A stretch of DNA of 64,000 nucleotides from positions 30,982,148 to 31,046,147 of the forward strand of contig OX328124.1 of the NCBI GenBank assembly GCA_946811695.1. Direction: 5' to 3'. The notes beneath the pieces were generated by a model. It had not been told where the DNA came from. It was given only the letters and a program-made list of their open reading frames with translations, and ran no database searches. Each line of letters opens with the position of its first letter. Within the stretch, counting starts at the first letter, position 1. The position numbers and the translations under genes are program-made. This document shows positions 34,100-46,134 of the stretch, piece after piece. The DNA comes from Gonocerus acuteangulatus. Lineage: Eukaryota > Arthropoda > Insecta > Hemiptera > Coreidae.

Positions 34100-34890
34100 T
34101 GAAATATAAAATATCAAATTTAACATATTTCTGAATTTCTCAAATGTTTCTTTACACAATGAGTTTGTAAGCATGTCTCCAATATATTCATTTGACTCTA
34201 ATGTTAGACAACTCCATTTTTTTTCAATTGAAAAAAAAAATGGAGTTGTCCAACTTTGATACCAATCTCCTCAAATATACACGTCCGAATTGATTTTACC
34301 ATTTAAGAATGCAGTCTCTATGTCCAACTGGTCAACATTTTGCATTTACAACTTTCTTATTTTCAACTAAATCCCAAGTATTATTTTGTTTAAAACTATA
34401 CATTTGTATTTATCCAAGGCTTTCATCTAAAAATTAATCAAGTCCGGTTCCTTTTCTTCATTAAATTTTTTCATCAGTTCCCACTAACCTAACTATTAAC
34501 TAATCATCATCATCAACATGCATAGTGACTATGATTTTATTATTCAAAAGTACTCCCGAGCTTCACTATAACGGATTAAAATGCAAATATTTACCTTCTT
34601 ACCCCATTTAAAAGTCGTTATTTGTTCTGGTTTCTTAAGAACAACTTTACTACCATATAAACGTAACTTAGAAACATCTGGTTTCTTTCCAAATATATTT
34701 TATAGGATGTTTTATTCCCAATGGTTTTAGCTAAAGTGCGATTTTTCAAATAAGTTGCTCCACAAACAATTTTTGGCCAAAACTTTTTTACAAGAATAGA
34801 TTCTGCCAGTAAACAATGACATATATTCATAATTGTTCTAAAAAATTGGTCAGCAGTTCTCTTTAATTTGTGAATATATGAGGGCATGGA
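34100..34890 (-). pseudogene. Internally deleted copia-type LTR retrotransposon relic
   Basis: Read on the minus strand, three parts of a Ty1/copia polyprotein appear in the right order. First is the end of the integrase (34887-34618): TIMNICHCLLAESILVKKFW then CGATYLKNRTLAKTIG, the family's conserved segment. Next comes a short reverse transcriptase piece near 34330-34230 (LDIE-type motif and INS-VYLRRLV), with a stop. Last is a C-terminal RNase H end near 34190-34120 (EYIGDMLTNSLCKETFEKF). The stretches between are deleted and stops interrupt the frame, so it is non-functional. No LTR pair could be identified. The family call is secure from the NRT and DMLTNSL motifs. Confidence 0.75.
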
Positions 34891-35450
34891 TTAATTTAGA
34901 TACTCTTATTCTTTGTAAAAGCATAAATCCTACTATTTTAATATTCCTTACCATTGTCACATCTCATAATTTTAATTCTCTCATTGGTTAATTTTCCAAG
35001 CAATTAAACACTTCTATATTCTATATTAACACCTTGTATGGCATAACTAAAATATGAAAATAGACAAACAAAGGTTAAAACTGAAATGTTTTAAAACACA
35101 GTTTTAACGAAATGTTTCGAAAAAGATTTGTTAAAAACATAAACCGTTTAAATGTATTTGCAAGCTTTTACTAAGCAAAAGAGAACGGAAGAGTGATAAA
35201 ACGGAGGCATAAATTAATTATTAAAGGCATAGTTTTTAATAAGCAATAAAATAGCATAGTAACAAAAATAGTAAACAAAGGGAATGGAAGTTAAACTGAT
35301 AGTTCTACTTACTTGACTTACTTAAGGCTATAAGATAAATGAAAACACCAAACTTAAAAAAGTTTGATACAGACACTTTTGCAAACTTTATGAAGTTTGA
35401 TTAACGCACGTTTGAAAACTTAAAAAGTTTGCAGACACTTAAAAAAGTTT
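34891..35450. other. A/T-rich sequence related to the downstream duplication
   Basis: A segment at about 35062-35170 (GACAAACAAAGGTTAAAACT...) recurs near 35757 and 36423 within the duplicated units, so this region is part of the same repeat. Confidence 0.6.
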
Positions 35451-36796
35451 CATGAAACTTAAAAAGTTAGATGTATGAATGTTAGATATAAACACTAAGG
35501 CTAAAAAAAGAAAAAATGTTCAAGCTTAAAACGTAAATGTTTTGTAGCAAAAGAAAAATGGCTTCTAAGCCCAGTGTTGTCCTACAGAAATAAATTTATG
35601 TTATACGATATATTTACTTTTTATTACTTTAAGATAGACTTAAAAGGCTAAAAGGTAGACTTAAAAAATGTTCAAACTTAAAAAAGTTCAAAGTTAAAAA
35701 AGTTTGATACACACGTTTGCAAACGTAATGTAATTTAAATTGTAATTTGTAATTAAACAAACAAAGGTTAAAACTGAAATGTTTTAAAACAAAGTTTTAA
35801 CGAAATGTTTCAAAAAAGATTTGTTAAAAACTTAAACCGTTTAAATGTATTTGCAAGCTTAATTCTGTTGCAAAACTGAATAACACCTATGAGCCCAGTG
35901 TTGTCTTACTTGATATATACTTCTTAAACAGAAATATCATTTTTCTCCAAATTCTGAGAATATAAGGCTATTTTGAGAATAGGTAAAACTTTAAAAGAAG
36001 TTAAAATAAAACTTTAAAAATAAGTATAACTTAAAAAAAAGTAAAACAAAAACAAAAAGAAAGTAAAACTTAAAAAAAAATGAGTTTTGTTGGCTTGCTA
36101 ATTTCCATCTATATTGCCGTTCATGAAACTTAAAAAGTTAGATGTATGAATGTTAGATATAAACACTAAGGCTAAAAAAAGAAAAAATGTTCAAGCTTAA
36201 AACGTAAATGTTTTGTAGCAAAAGAAAAATGGCTTCTAAGCCCAGTGTTGTCCTACAGAAATAAATTTATGTTATACGATATATTTACTTTTTATTACTT
36301 TAAGATAGACTTAAAAGGCTAAAAGGTAGACTTAAAAAATGTTCAAACTTAAAAAAGTTCAAAGTTAAAAAAGTTTGATACACACGTTTGCAAACGTAAT
36401 GTAATTTAAATTGTAATTTGTAATTAAACAAACAAAGGTTAAAACTGAAATGTTTTAAAACAAAGTTTTAACGAAATGTTTCAAAAAAGATTTGTTAAAA
36501 ACTTAAACCGTTTAAATGTATTTGCAAGCTTAATTCTGTTGCAAAACTGAATAACACCTATGAGCCCAGTGTTGTCTTACTTGATATATACTTCTTAAAC
36601 AGAAATATCATTTTTCTCCAAATTCTGAGAATATAAGGCTATTTTGAGAATAGGTAAAACTTTAAAAGAAGTTAAAATAAAACTGTAAAAATAAGTATAA
36701 CTTAAAAAAAAAGTAAAACAAAAACAAAAAGAAAGTAAAACTTAAAAAAAAATGAGTTTTGTTGGCTTGCTAATTTCCATCTATATTGCCGTTCTT
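35451..36796 (+). repeat. Tandem duplication of a 671-bp unit
   Basis: Unit 1 (35451-36121) and unit 2 (36122-about 36796) both start CATGAAACTTAAAAAGTTAG and end TTTCCATCTATATTGCCGTT. They differ by only a few changes (for example an extra A near 36710). The composition is dominated by AAACTTAAAAAGTT-type motifs. It is non-coding. Confidence 0.93.
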
Positions 36797-36859
36797 CTTT
36801 GAAGAAGTTGCAACACTGGAAGAAAATGGCTATTTCGGAGAATTTACTCCTTCATAAAT

Positions 36860-36999
36860 GACATTTTCGAAGGTGTTATTCCCGAACTGTGAATCCTAGA
36901 AGATTTTGAGCTAGACTACGAGATTTCCCGGATCAAGACGTATCTATGTGCGAAGTTTGGTATAAGGAACAAACAAACAGAAAAACAGACAGACACGTG

Positions 37000-37000
<1 letters not shown>
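36860..37000 (-). repeat. Fragment related to the 41855-42210 repeat
   Basis: TTTTGAGCTAGACTACGAGA, then GGATCAAGACGTATCTATGT, then GGTATAAGGAACAAACAAAC follow the same block order as the repeated unit at 41855-42210. Confidence 0.6.

Positions 37001-37002
<2 letters not shown>

Positions 37003-37070
<68 letters not shown>
37003..37070. repeat. (TA)n microsatellite
   Basis: A long TA run with one TG interruption near the end. The minus-strand frame 36916-37113 is generated by it. Confidence 0.97.
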
Positions 37071-37439
37071 GATATGTATGTATGCAACTATTTATACATA
37101 TATTTATAAACAAAATATAATATATATTTATTTATATAATATATTTGTCTGGTCGTGCTCTACTGTCTAAAACATTTTATCCAGTTCGCATTTCTAGTGC
37201 TTGTCAGATTAAGTGTTAAAGAGTGAACACTCCATTGCTCCGTTGGGTTGCTTGTTCAATTTCACATCCGGGTGGTGGTGTCTTATTTTAGAAAAGGTAT
37301 GAAATCAACGCTAATTCGACTAGAAAAGGGTAGTAACCTGTTATTAACCCCTCACAAAACCCTGTTATTTATAAGTAGAAGACTGTGTTAAAATTTATCA
37401 AAAGTAAAAGTAGTTCTGTGTAGTGGTGCTGTGAGTTGT

Positions 37440-37880
37440 TTCTTTTTTCTCGGTTCCTCCCTCTATAGGGAGGAACGCCGCTTATAAGTTGGACCTCATA
37501 ACGCAATCTGGAAGTGCCGACTAGACTCGTTTCAGAACCTATAGATAACGAAAATATTGGTGGTTCAAATTTGTGTGTGTGTGTGTCTGTGTATGATCTT
37601 TCTCTTGCAATCAAAGGTTTGCATTTTGATAAAATTTGGTACAAAGGTTCTTTGTCTAATTTAAAAGATCAAGTTCGTTAAGCAGCAGAATCAGCCTACC
37701 GGAACATGGGTTTATGGCCGTAATTCGCTTGACAGAAATCGTTAGGCTTCGTTCTTTGCGTTTATAGACTTGCAAGTACACTTTATATACGTCCATTGCC
37801 GTAGGAAACGAATGAAACCATTTTTAAGGCGATATCTTTAACCATTTTCGAGGAAAGTGGAAAAATAGTTTTTTTCTAGA
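37440..37880 (+). repeat. Repeat X, near-complete uninterrupted copy
   Basis: Left block: ATAGGGAGGAACGCCGCTTA, then CAATCTGGAAGTGCCGACTA, then GGTTCAAATTTG. A short (TG)n tract and TCTGTGTATGATC follow. Right block: AAAATTTGGTACAAAG, GATCAAGTTCGTTAAGCAGC, then ACGAATGAAACCATTT and AAGGCGATATCTTTAACC. The two blocks match 47957-48150 and 52267-52545, which are separated there by the inserted retrotransposon. This copy therefore acts as a paralogous empty site. Confidence 0.85.
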
Positions 37881-38640
37881 CCCTAGCCCTGTACTGTGAA
37901 GAAAATCTTGACTATTAAGGCCTACAATAGTTGCTGTTGAAGACAATGATTAGCCTATTTTTTAGTGGCAATAAAATGCAGCGCGCTATGTATTTTGTTA
38001 ATGTTTGTTAAATAAATCTATTGATTGAAACGGAGAGGAATTCCTAAAAGGTTATGGGTTAACCTATATCCCTATTAGAAGCAGTATGTGTTAATCGGCC
38101 ATAATGACAATTACCTCACCTTAGCTATTATATCATGGCTTCAATAGATCCTAGCCGTCTCGAGGTATAATCAATCTTAGCAGTCTTCTTTCATCTTTAG
38201 TAGAAAGGTCTCCGCTTGCAATATTTCACTCCAAGAATCATCGCATTCCACCGCAATGCCGAAGATTTACAGTTATTGTTTCCATTCAATAACATTTTAT
38301 ACAATTAATCGTTTTCTTCTGTTTGAACTGTAATAGATAAAATATCTCTTGTAATAGAGAAGACAAAACTTGATTCCGTTTTCCATGCGATACATTTATG
38401 ATAAGGGCAGACGACCACAGCTTTGTTGAATATATTGACTTTTTTAGATTCTAGCGGCAATAGACTAAGAAAACATGGGTGCTAAGGAGGTTGCCTTGTA
38501 AAGCTGTACCAGCATACTGTTTAAATAAATACTTCATTTCAATTTTGAAATATATAATACCTAACTTTTAACCTCCACTTATAAATGTAAAGATGTAAAA
38601 GTAAATCTAAATAATAAATGATTTATGAAAAATAAAGGCT
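37881..38640. other. Intergenic stretch, nothing recognised
   Basis: AT-rich, with no frame of interest, up to the poly(A) tract at 38646-38676, which may be a retro-tail of unknown origin. Confidence 0.4.
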
Positions 38641-38641
38641 A

Positions 38642-38678
<37 letters not shown>

Positions 38679-38844
38679 TTACTTTATACAATTTAAAATA
38701 AAATAAAACCTCTTACCATTTCAAGATGTTTAACCCTGATTTCTTAACTGATTGCTAAAAAAAGAAAAAAAAATGCTAATTACTCAAAACAGTGACTTAA
38801 ACCACTTTTATTCTATCCAGCATAAAAGACAAATTTTTGAACGG

Positions 38845-38985
38845 GTCTTTACTGGTACCGCCCTTTTCTAGCCAGGATGGTGCCGATACGTTTCCTTTTT
38901 TTTATAAAGAAAAGCCATCGTTCCTAGTGGGAATCGTGCCTGCGATCGAAGGCTCGGATTGCACACGGCCGCCGAACCTCCTTGA
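38845..38985 (-). repeat. tRNA-like SINE fragment (family C), minus strand
   Basis: Minus reading: GGTTCGGCGGCCGTGTGCAA, then CAGGCACGATTCCCAC (B-box), then GATGGCTTTTCTTTAT and CTGGCTAGAAAAGGGC. This is the same block order as 25656-25815. Confidence 0.6.
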
Positions 38986-38989
38986 AATA

Positions 38990-41235
38990 ATTAAAGCAAG
39001 ATAGTAGCAACCACATTGGGTGACCGAATCATCATTATTTTATTCAAACTAATCTACAGTTTCTTTTTTCTTCGCCCATAAGGGTGGTAATTCACCATAT
39101 GAATTTTGGCTTTAAGGATTGTCCTACTGATTTTTCTTTTTTGAGTTTGAATTCCTTGGCGAACTCCTGGATGTATTACGGTACCGCGAGCTCCAAACAT
39201 AAGTCCTATTACTTTCCATTTTTTAAACTTTTTCTCGAAATATGGGATGCAGTTCTCAATAATTTATTTATTTTTCCTTATCGACTGCCTTAGGTTCGTT
39301 CACGTCTATTTCAAACCTAACTGTAGGGTCAAATATAGTGCCTGAAGAAGTTTATAAGACTATGTTAGCTTCTCGATTTGAACCTTGTTCGCCGAGACAG
39401 TGTTCTTCTTCACATACCTTTAAACACTCCTTCGATTAGAACATCTCGGCTATGATAGTTCGTTCTTTGCCTGTTAATCTTGAATCTCGAAAACGTTAGC
39501 TTGTTAGTTTGGTATAACATTTTAGAATATAGGAATTAGCCGCGGAATTCACGTGAACTGTACAATACTGCTTCCTGAGTAAATGGTACCAACAAAACCA
39601 GTCACAGACGATTATTGTTCTGAGTAAGCACTCTCAGCAGTAAGTCCGATATTATTCTTATGTCGCCAGGACATCCTGTATCCTTTGCCTTCACGTATTC
39701 GCAAAAAGAATGTAGTTAGAATCTACATTACACGCTCCAGAATCAATTGTTCCCGCGCAATTGTACGGCAGGGGCGAAACTCTAAACCCGCAATACACTC
39801 AAGTTCATATGGTTTAGTTATTGTCGCATGAGAACTAAATTGCAGGAGGGAATGTCTTTAACTTCTGTGTAAGAAGTGCTAAAAAATTTGGCATTAAACG
39901 AACCGCTGAAAAGAAAATGGTACTTTTCCTAAAACGTTGGCATTCATTCTTATACGTTCACTGTAACCTTCACTCTTAGTTTGAGCGCAATCTATTGACC
40001 AGTCTCTTAAAATCGGCAGCTTATTTGTAAAAAGAGTAAATCTTAAATTTTGGGTTGTAAACTACGTATGCTTGTGGTTTTACATAGATGAATCACCAAA
40101 ACCTATTTAACATTTTCAACGGCTCGAAAGATGTTCAATATTTGTAAGGCTTGTCCTGAGTCTTTTATGTCGTATCATAGCGATATCAGGTACTAACGAG
40201 GGACATGAAATGGACGAAGATTTATAATATTCTGGGCTTCGTCAACTTATAGGCATAATGTTTATGAAATTCTTCGAAAAAATCGCCAACTCACTTTGAA
40301 ATGTACCCCCACGTTACAAAAGTGTTCTCTCTCTCTCCTTCATAGCCCAGAATACGGCTTATAATTCTAGCCGAAACGTTGGGAAACAAACATTACTGAT
40401 CTCGGTTATAAAACTTAGTTTTATTTAACAAATGACCGAGCCAGGATCATCCACACCTTCTCAATATCAATAGTCGACTATCTTTTCACAGATTTAAAAA
40501 AAAAAATCTTTTAATATTGTTATTGATTATTAATATAATAAGTCTCATGCGGGAGACGTGGGTTCGATTTCCCGTTAAGACATCTTCTAGCTTCAATAAA
40601 GCTGCTCATTGCTCGCAACAAGGCAATACTGGTTTATCCTAATATTTAATTTCATGAAAAAACACAAAGTCTTCCTTTTTATCTACCTATAGTTTTTATG
40701 GTATTTAGTTTATTTCCTTGTAACAATCCCTAGCCCCTTTAAATGACAAATATGTCCTTCTGTATTCAATCTTCTCCTCGTCTTTATCGAGTATTACTAG
40801 TAATAATTTTCTCAGTTATTGTTTATGCAAATACCTTTAACGTAATTGATAAAACTCTACTATGCTTCTTTTTTTTAAAAAAAAAAATATGAAGGTAGCA
40901 TTTTATTATCTCTTGGAATTACCGTTTTGAAATAATTAATGGGGTTTGCTTTAATGAATATCTAAAAGAATTAGTAGTAGAAGTACAAATCTCATCGTGG
41001 TTTAGACTTTCACTCACGACTCCTTGCTACCGTCCGTGCAACCTTGCACAGGTTTTATTACCCTCAATTCACAAAGGATTCTCAGACTATGAAAGAAGCC
41101 AGGATTGTCTAGTTATTAATTATTATGTTTGCATTTGAATTCTGACAGGTTTTTTTAAGGTCACCAACCTATAAATAATAGTGTTTGAAATTGATTTTCT
41201 ATTTAATTAAAGTGTTTTTTATTTTTTTATTATTT
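38990..41235. other. Stretch without recognisable genes; tRNA-like B-box fragment at 40545
   Basis: A CTGAAGAAG motif near 39344 and a tRNA-like segment near 40540-40640 (GTCTCATGCGGGAGACGTGG then GTTCGATTTCCCG) are the only structured items. The latter looks like a SINE remnant. No coding frame is supported (39084-39293 has no recognisable domain). Confidence 0.4.
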
Positions 41236-41352
41236 TACGGCCCACCGTAAAGATGCAGCAAAGAATTTTCTCAACGAGTCGTGAAATGACTCAAAGCCAC
41301 CATCTTACGCATGTCATTCTAAGGCGGTAGCCACTAGACCACGGGGAGACCC
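41236..41352 (-). repeat. SINE family B relative, minus strand
   Basis: Minus reading: GGGTCTCCCCGTGGTCTAGT, GGCTACCGCCTTAGAATGAC, then a body with CTCGTTGAGAAAATTC. The head is clearly related to 25983-26060. The B box is poorly preserved. Confidence 0.65.
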
Positions 41353-41709
41353 TGTATGTGTATAATATGTGTAAAATCCTTATTTAAATTATTTTATTAG
41401 CAGAAGAGGAATGAAATGGTATTGTTATTATACTTGTATCTACTGGTTTAATGTTTATGTTGTAATACTTCACAGAATTAGTAAGTTTGTCGACTTCCAG
41501 AACTACTCCAAAATGTCTCTCTTAAAAAACATTTTCCAAAGTTTTTACTGAAATATTCTTAATTGAGGTTGCCTGAAAATTCTTTGTTTCATTGTTGATG
41601 TTTTCCTCTACTTCATTCATCATGGAATTGACCCGAACGCGTAAAATATTCGCCGTTTTGATGCTTATATTCGTGTTACTATTCATTGCTGAATAATATT
41701 TATAGAATA

Positions 41710-42245
41710 CTAGCTGTTACCCGGCGTGCTATGCTACACCTACTTTCTGCATCTATAAAAGCAAAAATAAATTGGAAACCAAATAATTAATATTAAAATC
41801 TGTAACAATTTGAGTTCATTGTTTCGAACTCGAGATCTCCGAACTGTCAGTCATAGACGATTTTAACCTAGCCTATGACTCTACCCGTGTCAAGACCTAC
41901 TTGTGTGCCACGTTTGGTCAAAATCGGTCAAACGGTGTGGATTTGTATAAGGAACAAACATACTGACAGACAGCTGGTAGACGTTTTTGACCTAGCCTAT
42001 GACACTCCCCTTATCACGACCTACCTGTGCGCCAAGTTTGGTCAAAATCGGAAGAAGGGTGTGGATTTGTATAAGGAACAAACATACAGACAGCTCGTAG
42101 AAATTTTTGACTTAGCCCACGAGACTTCCTGTATCAAGACCTACCATTATTCCAAGTTTGGTCAAAATTGGTCAAACGGTTAGATTTGTATAAGGAACAA
42201 ACAGACAAACGGACAAACAGAAAAACGGACAAACAGACAATTTCG
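41710..42245 (-). mobile_element. Helitron-like element with internal ~120-bp repeats
   Basis: The low-coordinate end is CTAGCTGTTACCCGGCGTGC, which on the minus strand is a CTAG-ending terminus. Inside, three units of about 120 bp begin near 41855, 41979 and 42099. Each carries TTTGGTCAAAAT and TTTGTATAAGGAACAAACA. The region ends in short CGGACAAACAGA-type repeats near 42200-42240. The 5' end is not certain and there is no Rep/helicase. The plus frame at 41875-42183 only reflects the tandem units. Confidence 0.6.
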
Positions 42246-42915
42246 AATCGGAAGAGTCCGAGCATATAGTGTCCAGCCTGCAGAGGTTTCGCCGTCATCA
42301 AGGTGTGGTCTCTCTTGACCGCATTTCTACAATCACCTGTTGTCTCTTCTAGATTTCCGTTTCTCTCTGCTGGTTGATTGCTTATTTCTTTTTTTCTGTA
42401 CTTGACGCTATGTTTTTACTTACTTGTTCTTACTTTGAACGCCAGGTCAATTACACGACAAGGTCGATCGTTCAGTAACATAATAAGTCATCATAAGTTG
42501 TTGTTTGGAGGTTTTATGGGAATTTCCTTCCGCTGTTCTACTGTTCTGAGATAATGGACAGTGATAACTCTCATAGGATTTGAAACAGATGGTGCCGGTT
42601 ACCAGATATTTAACACGGTAATAAAGAAGAACAACAACGTGCTGGATTTGAAGCTTCTAATTTAAAATGTAATTTATCTTTTTATCATTCTTTATTGCTG
42701 AGGAAGTAAGCGTCCAAGTCTTTAAGCACTTGTACCTACGTGTAAAAAAGTTGCTTATTACCAAGTAATAGTAAATGCGGCGAGTGCTGAACAGGAAGCA
42801 ATTCTATTTACTAAGCGACAGGTAAGCTCCTTTATCACAAACCTGCAAAGAAACAAACTTACTTAATTTAATAAAACTTTATTTAAATTTTAACGTCCAT
42901 ATTATTAACTAAGAA
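42246..42915. other. Intergenic stretch, nothing recognised
   Basis: No frame, RNA gene or repeat boundary could be placed. Confidence 0.4.
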
Positions 42916-43020
42916 TGAAGAAGATGCCTTTATTTTTTCTAAAGAAATGCCACGAGCTTTGGCACGGAGTGTTAAGCGCTCAAGCCTTAACACTTACGCC
43001 CACCGGGCCTCGTAATAAAA
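42916..43020 (-). repeat. tRNA-like SINE head fragment (family D), minus strand
   Basis: Minus reading: CGAGGCCCGGTGGGCGTAAG, TGTTAAGGCTTGAGCG, then CACTCCGTGCC. Related to 24222-24310. Confidence 0.5.
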
Positions 43021-43438
43021 CTTTAAATGACGGTTGGATCTCATTCTCATGAAACTTTTGTACTCATTTTGATTTTCGTAGCTCTGGTTACAGTTGTATT
43101 AAATTACCAATAGTGTATTTTCGTACCAAGCATTTCATTGGACCGAAACCACTTTCATTTCTTCAATTTGTTCTAGATTCTTCTATAATTTCGATATAAT
43201 TACGTTTGATTAACTTTTTTAAACACTTTTTTCAACATGCTCCACTCCTGCACGGGGTTCTTGTTAGCCATGAGTTTTCTTGCACACCAACGTCTGAACG
43301 AGTACTTGTGGCTTGTCACTATGCCAGCTTAGCGAGAGTGACAAACACTAAGCTCATGTAAACTATTCCTTAAGGAAAGGTAACCATTTGGCTGGTATTA
43401 TTAGAACCAAGGCTACTGTATTTCCCTGACAATGTTAT

Positions 43439-43475
<37 letters not shown>

Positions 43476-43521
43476 CACATACACATACACACATAATATG
43501 TGGTAAATTTACGTCACTATA

Positions 43522-43574
<53 letters not shown>

Positions 43575-44240
43575 TTATTTTGTTAAATCTGAAGCTTTAA
43601 ATAGTAAAATAAAAGGCTTACTTATAGGTAGATAAAAGCTATGGTAAGAGTTTACCCGAAGGCGTAGGGGCCAGCCTGTAGGGTTGCGACACGTATATAT
43701 CTGTCGTAATTCTCTCATCTCCCCGCATTCCTCCCCAACCTGTTTTCAACCTATCTAACCTACTTAAACCCTCATTTCAAGGACTAAACCCTCCGACCAG
43801 TTTGCGTTATTGAAAAGGGCAAGTTTCTATCACAATATTGCTTATGATTTCAATGCCGTTCGCTTTTATCGCCCTCTTGCTGATATGGGCCACTGGCAGG
43901 GAAGCGTCTCTTTGTAACGCACAAGCACCTGCAAGTGCTGAATCAGGTTTGCTGGTTTGGCGATCGACCTTGCGAGGATTTGAAGATAAGAACAAAGGAA
44001 GCTTCCCACTCCATATATGTCCTCTGAACATAAAGAAAATTAGGAGAGACTATTGTTAATCTGGAGTAAGTGTCTTTGTTGTTAGGCAAGGGGAAGATGT
44101 AGGCGTAGCACAGAAGAGCAGGTAGGTCTCACCTTCTGTCTCATCGCTATTTCATAATCAACGGATGGATTGAGCGGAACACTCACGTGCAACTTTAAAT
44201 GCATGCTGAATTGGAGATTACCTGTCTAGATAGAAGGAAA
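43021..44240. other. Stretch with (CA)n/(TA)n tracts and no recognised gene
   Basis: (CA)n and (TA)n occur at about 43438-43475 and (TA)n at 43525-43572. Overlapping opposite frames at 43807-44031 (minus) and 43838-44059 (plus) in a locally GC-richer patch have no recognised domain. The plus one begins with a hydrophobic segment (MLMISMPFAFIALLLIWATG), but its initiator and context are not convincing. Confidence 0.4.
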
Positions 44241-44939
44241 TCTACTATATATTTGCCAAATACCACTCACTCCGAAGTACGCAAATACTTGCTAAGAAAG
44301 TTTTTTTTTTTTTTTGATTTTACAATTTTTAAGTATTTTCAGAGGAGTTTGAATTTTTAGTTGGTTAGAGCAGGCACGCGTTGGCAGCATGCGTTGCTAG
44401 TACGATAACAGGTCAGCTGTTACCGCACTGTATATATTTCATAATATTATTATTATTTCCGTTTCGTTGCAATTCTGATGGCAGACCTTGACTTACTAGA
44501 AATAAACTGTGATTTTGTCCCTCATGGAGTTTACGCTATACCTGTTGCAGGTCCATCCAAGATAATAATAATCGGAACCCTTGCACAGCCTCCTCACCCA
44601 TCAGCATCCCCAGTCAGAACACTTCTTTGTAATGCTTGCAAATATAATGGGTGTTTCCAAATGACATCTGAGAAACATAAATTTTAACGTACATTTATTA
44701 TTAGCAAAGTATTTTAACGGGTTATCTCCAGGTTATCTGTTTCTTGACACTGGTCCGGAGCGCTCCAGTGTCAAGAAACATTATATTTTGATTACTTATC
44801 TATTGATGAATAAAATATAGCGGGAACCGTGGTATAATAAACTCTACAAAATCTTATAGTACCGTTAATTTTGGTTACATTATTTAACGCAATAAAATAA
44901 CTACTTATCTGCCGTGACGAAGCACGGGTATTCAGCTAG
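44241..44939 (+). mobile_element. Non-autonomous Helitron, copy 3
   Basis: The 5' end is TCTACTATATATTTGCCAAA after host A (44240). The 3' end is the hairpin CCGTGACGAAGCACGG followed by GTATTCAGCTAG and host T (44940). It is shorter than the 16857 copy but shares the head, the TTGGTTAGAGCA-type segment, the conserved small frame and the tail. Near 44740-44780 an imperfect hairpin repeats GACACTGG/CCAGTGTC around GTCCGGAGCGCT. Confidence 0.9.
44478..44687 (+). CDS. Small conserved frame in Helitron (hypothetical)
   Basis: The ATG at 44478 opens a 69-codon frame beginning MADLDLLEINCDFVPHGVYA, followed by PVAGPSKIIIIGTLAQPP. The Helitron at 19731-20697 carries a parallel frame on the minus strand (MADFELLEIYCDFVPHRVYA...VRTLL-like end), open through the same region. 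The copy at 16857 retains both ends of it but is broken. I recognise no domain. It may be a remnant of a captured exon or of a longer Helitron protein rather than a working gene; similarity may simply reflect shared recent ancestry of the copies. Confidence 0.25.
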   Translation: MADLDLLEINCDFVPHGVYAIPVAGPSKIIIIGTLAQPPHPSASPVRTLLCNACKYNGCFQMTSEKHKF

Positions 44940-44940
44940 T

Positions 44941-45997
44941 TTTTAAATATATCTGTGTTGTATACCTTTGGCATTGCTGTTCATCCGAATTTCCCGTTCA
45001 CCTAGTTATGAACAACTGATCTCCTGCAGCAATGATTGACCTTATCAATCTAGGCGTAGCACTGCTTTAGAAAGTTTTCTTGGAGTAATGTTTTAAATTA
45101 TTTATTGTTATGATCCTGACAGGGTTTCATGTGGATGTGAAACGTTTGGTGCACACTGAATAAACGGATAGTAGGCGTTTGTGTGTTTAAAATATTTTTT
45201 AACCTTCTGCCACGATGAAATTACAAAATATTTATTTATACCATAAGTAGATTTGCCAACCACCAACCAGCTTAATTACAGGGACATCAACAGGTGTAGG
45301 CCAATTTATAATTTACTTATGAACTAAATCAGTTTCTAGTTTCATATGTTCAAATATCCAACAAGATCTTTTACTTCGAACTGAAAACCTATAAATAGCC
45401 CGATGCAAACAGCCCAGAAGCTGACGCGCCTTAAAAATACAAATTATGATTTAATGCTCCCAAACCGAATTGGACTCCCCAAAAATAGTTTTTAGATTAT
45501 TTTTATTCTATGAATATATATAAATAGATAAACATACATACATTTATTAGTCAGTCAAATTACAGGCTGTGTGGGCCTAGGGGTGGCCTAGGACCCGGAA
45601 TATGTCTCGAACGACCACACTAGAACATAAAATCTTAAGTCAAATTCTGAACTCAGATCCTCCAGAACATTACTCGACTACTCTACTTCTGAGCTGCGTT
45701 ATATAGGATGAGGATAATATTTATAATTCGAGACATTAATAATTCAATCATCGTCTAATCGGTTTAATTAAGTTTCCGAATTAATGAATAAACTACCCTT
45801 TTCCTCAATAGTAGGAAAGAATGACAATTATTCTCAAGATAAGTATCACTAATTACAGTTTATAGTTATTGCAATGATATAACTGCAGACGTAATCGGAA
45901 CATAATCATGAAAAAGAAGGAGGGAGTGTCCAGTTGGCTTCAACCCCTTCGCTATCTACGTGACGTCCATGTTTGGAAAGAAGGTGTTGGAATTCAA
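44941..45997. other. Intergenic stretch, nothing recognised
   Basis: AT-rich. A fragment GGGTTTCATGTGGATGTGAA then ACGTTTGGTGC near 45121 weakly recalls the GAAAC hairpin motif. No gene supported. Confidence 0.4.

Positions 45998-46134
<137 letters not shown>

Noticed and set aside
41875..42183. 102-residue frame with repeated peptide blocks
   Set aside because: It follows three ~120-bp tandem units of a Helitron-like repeat, with no domain.
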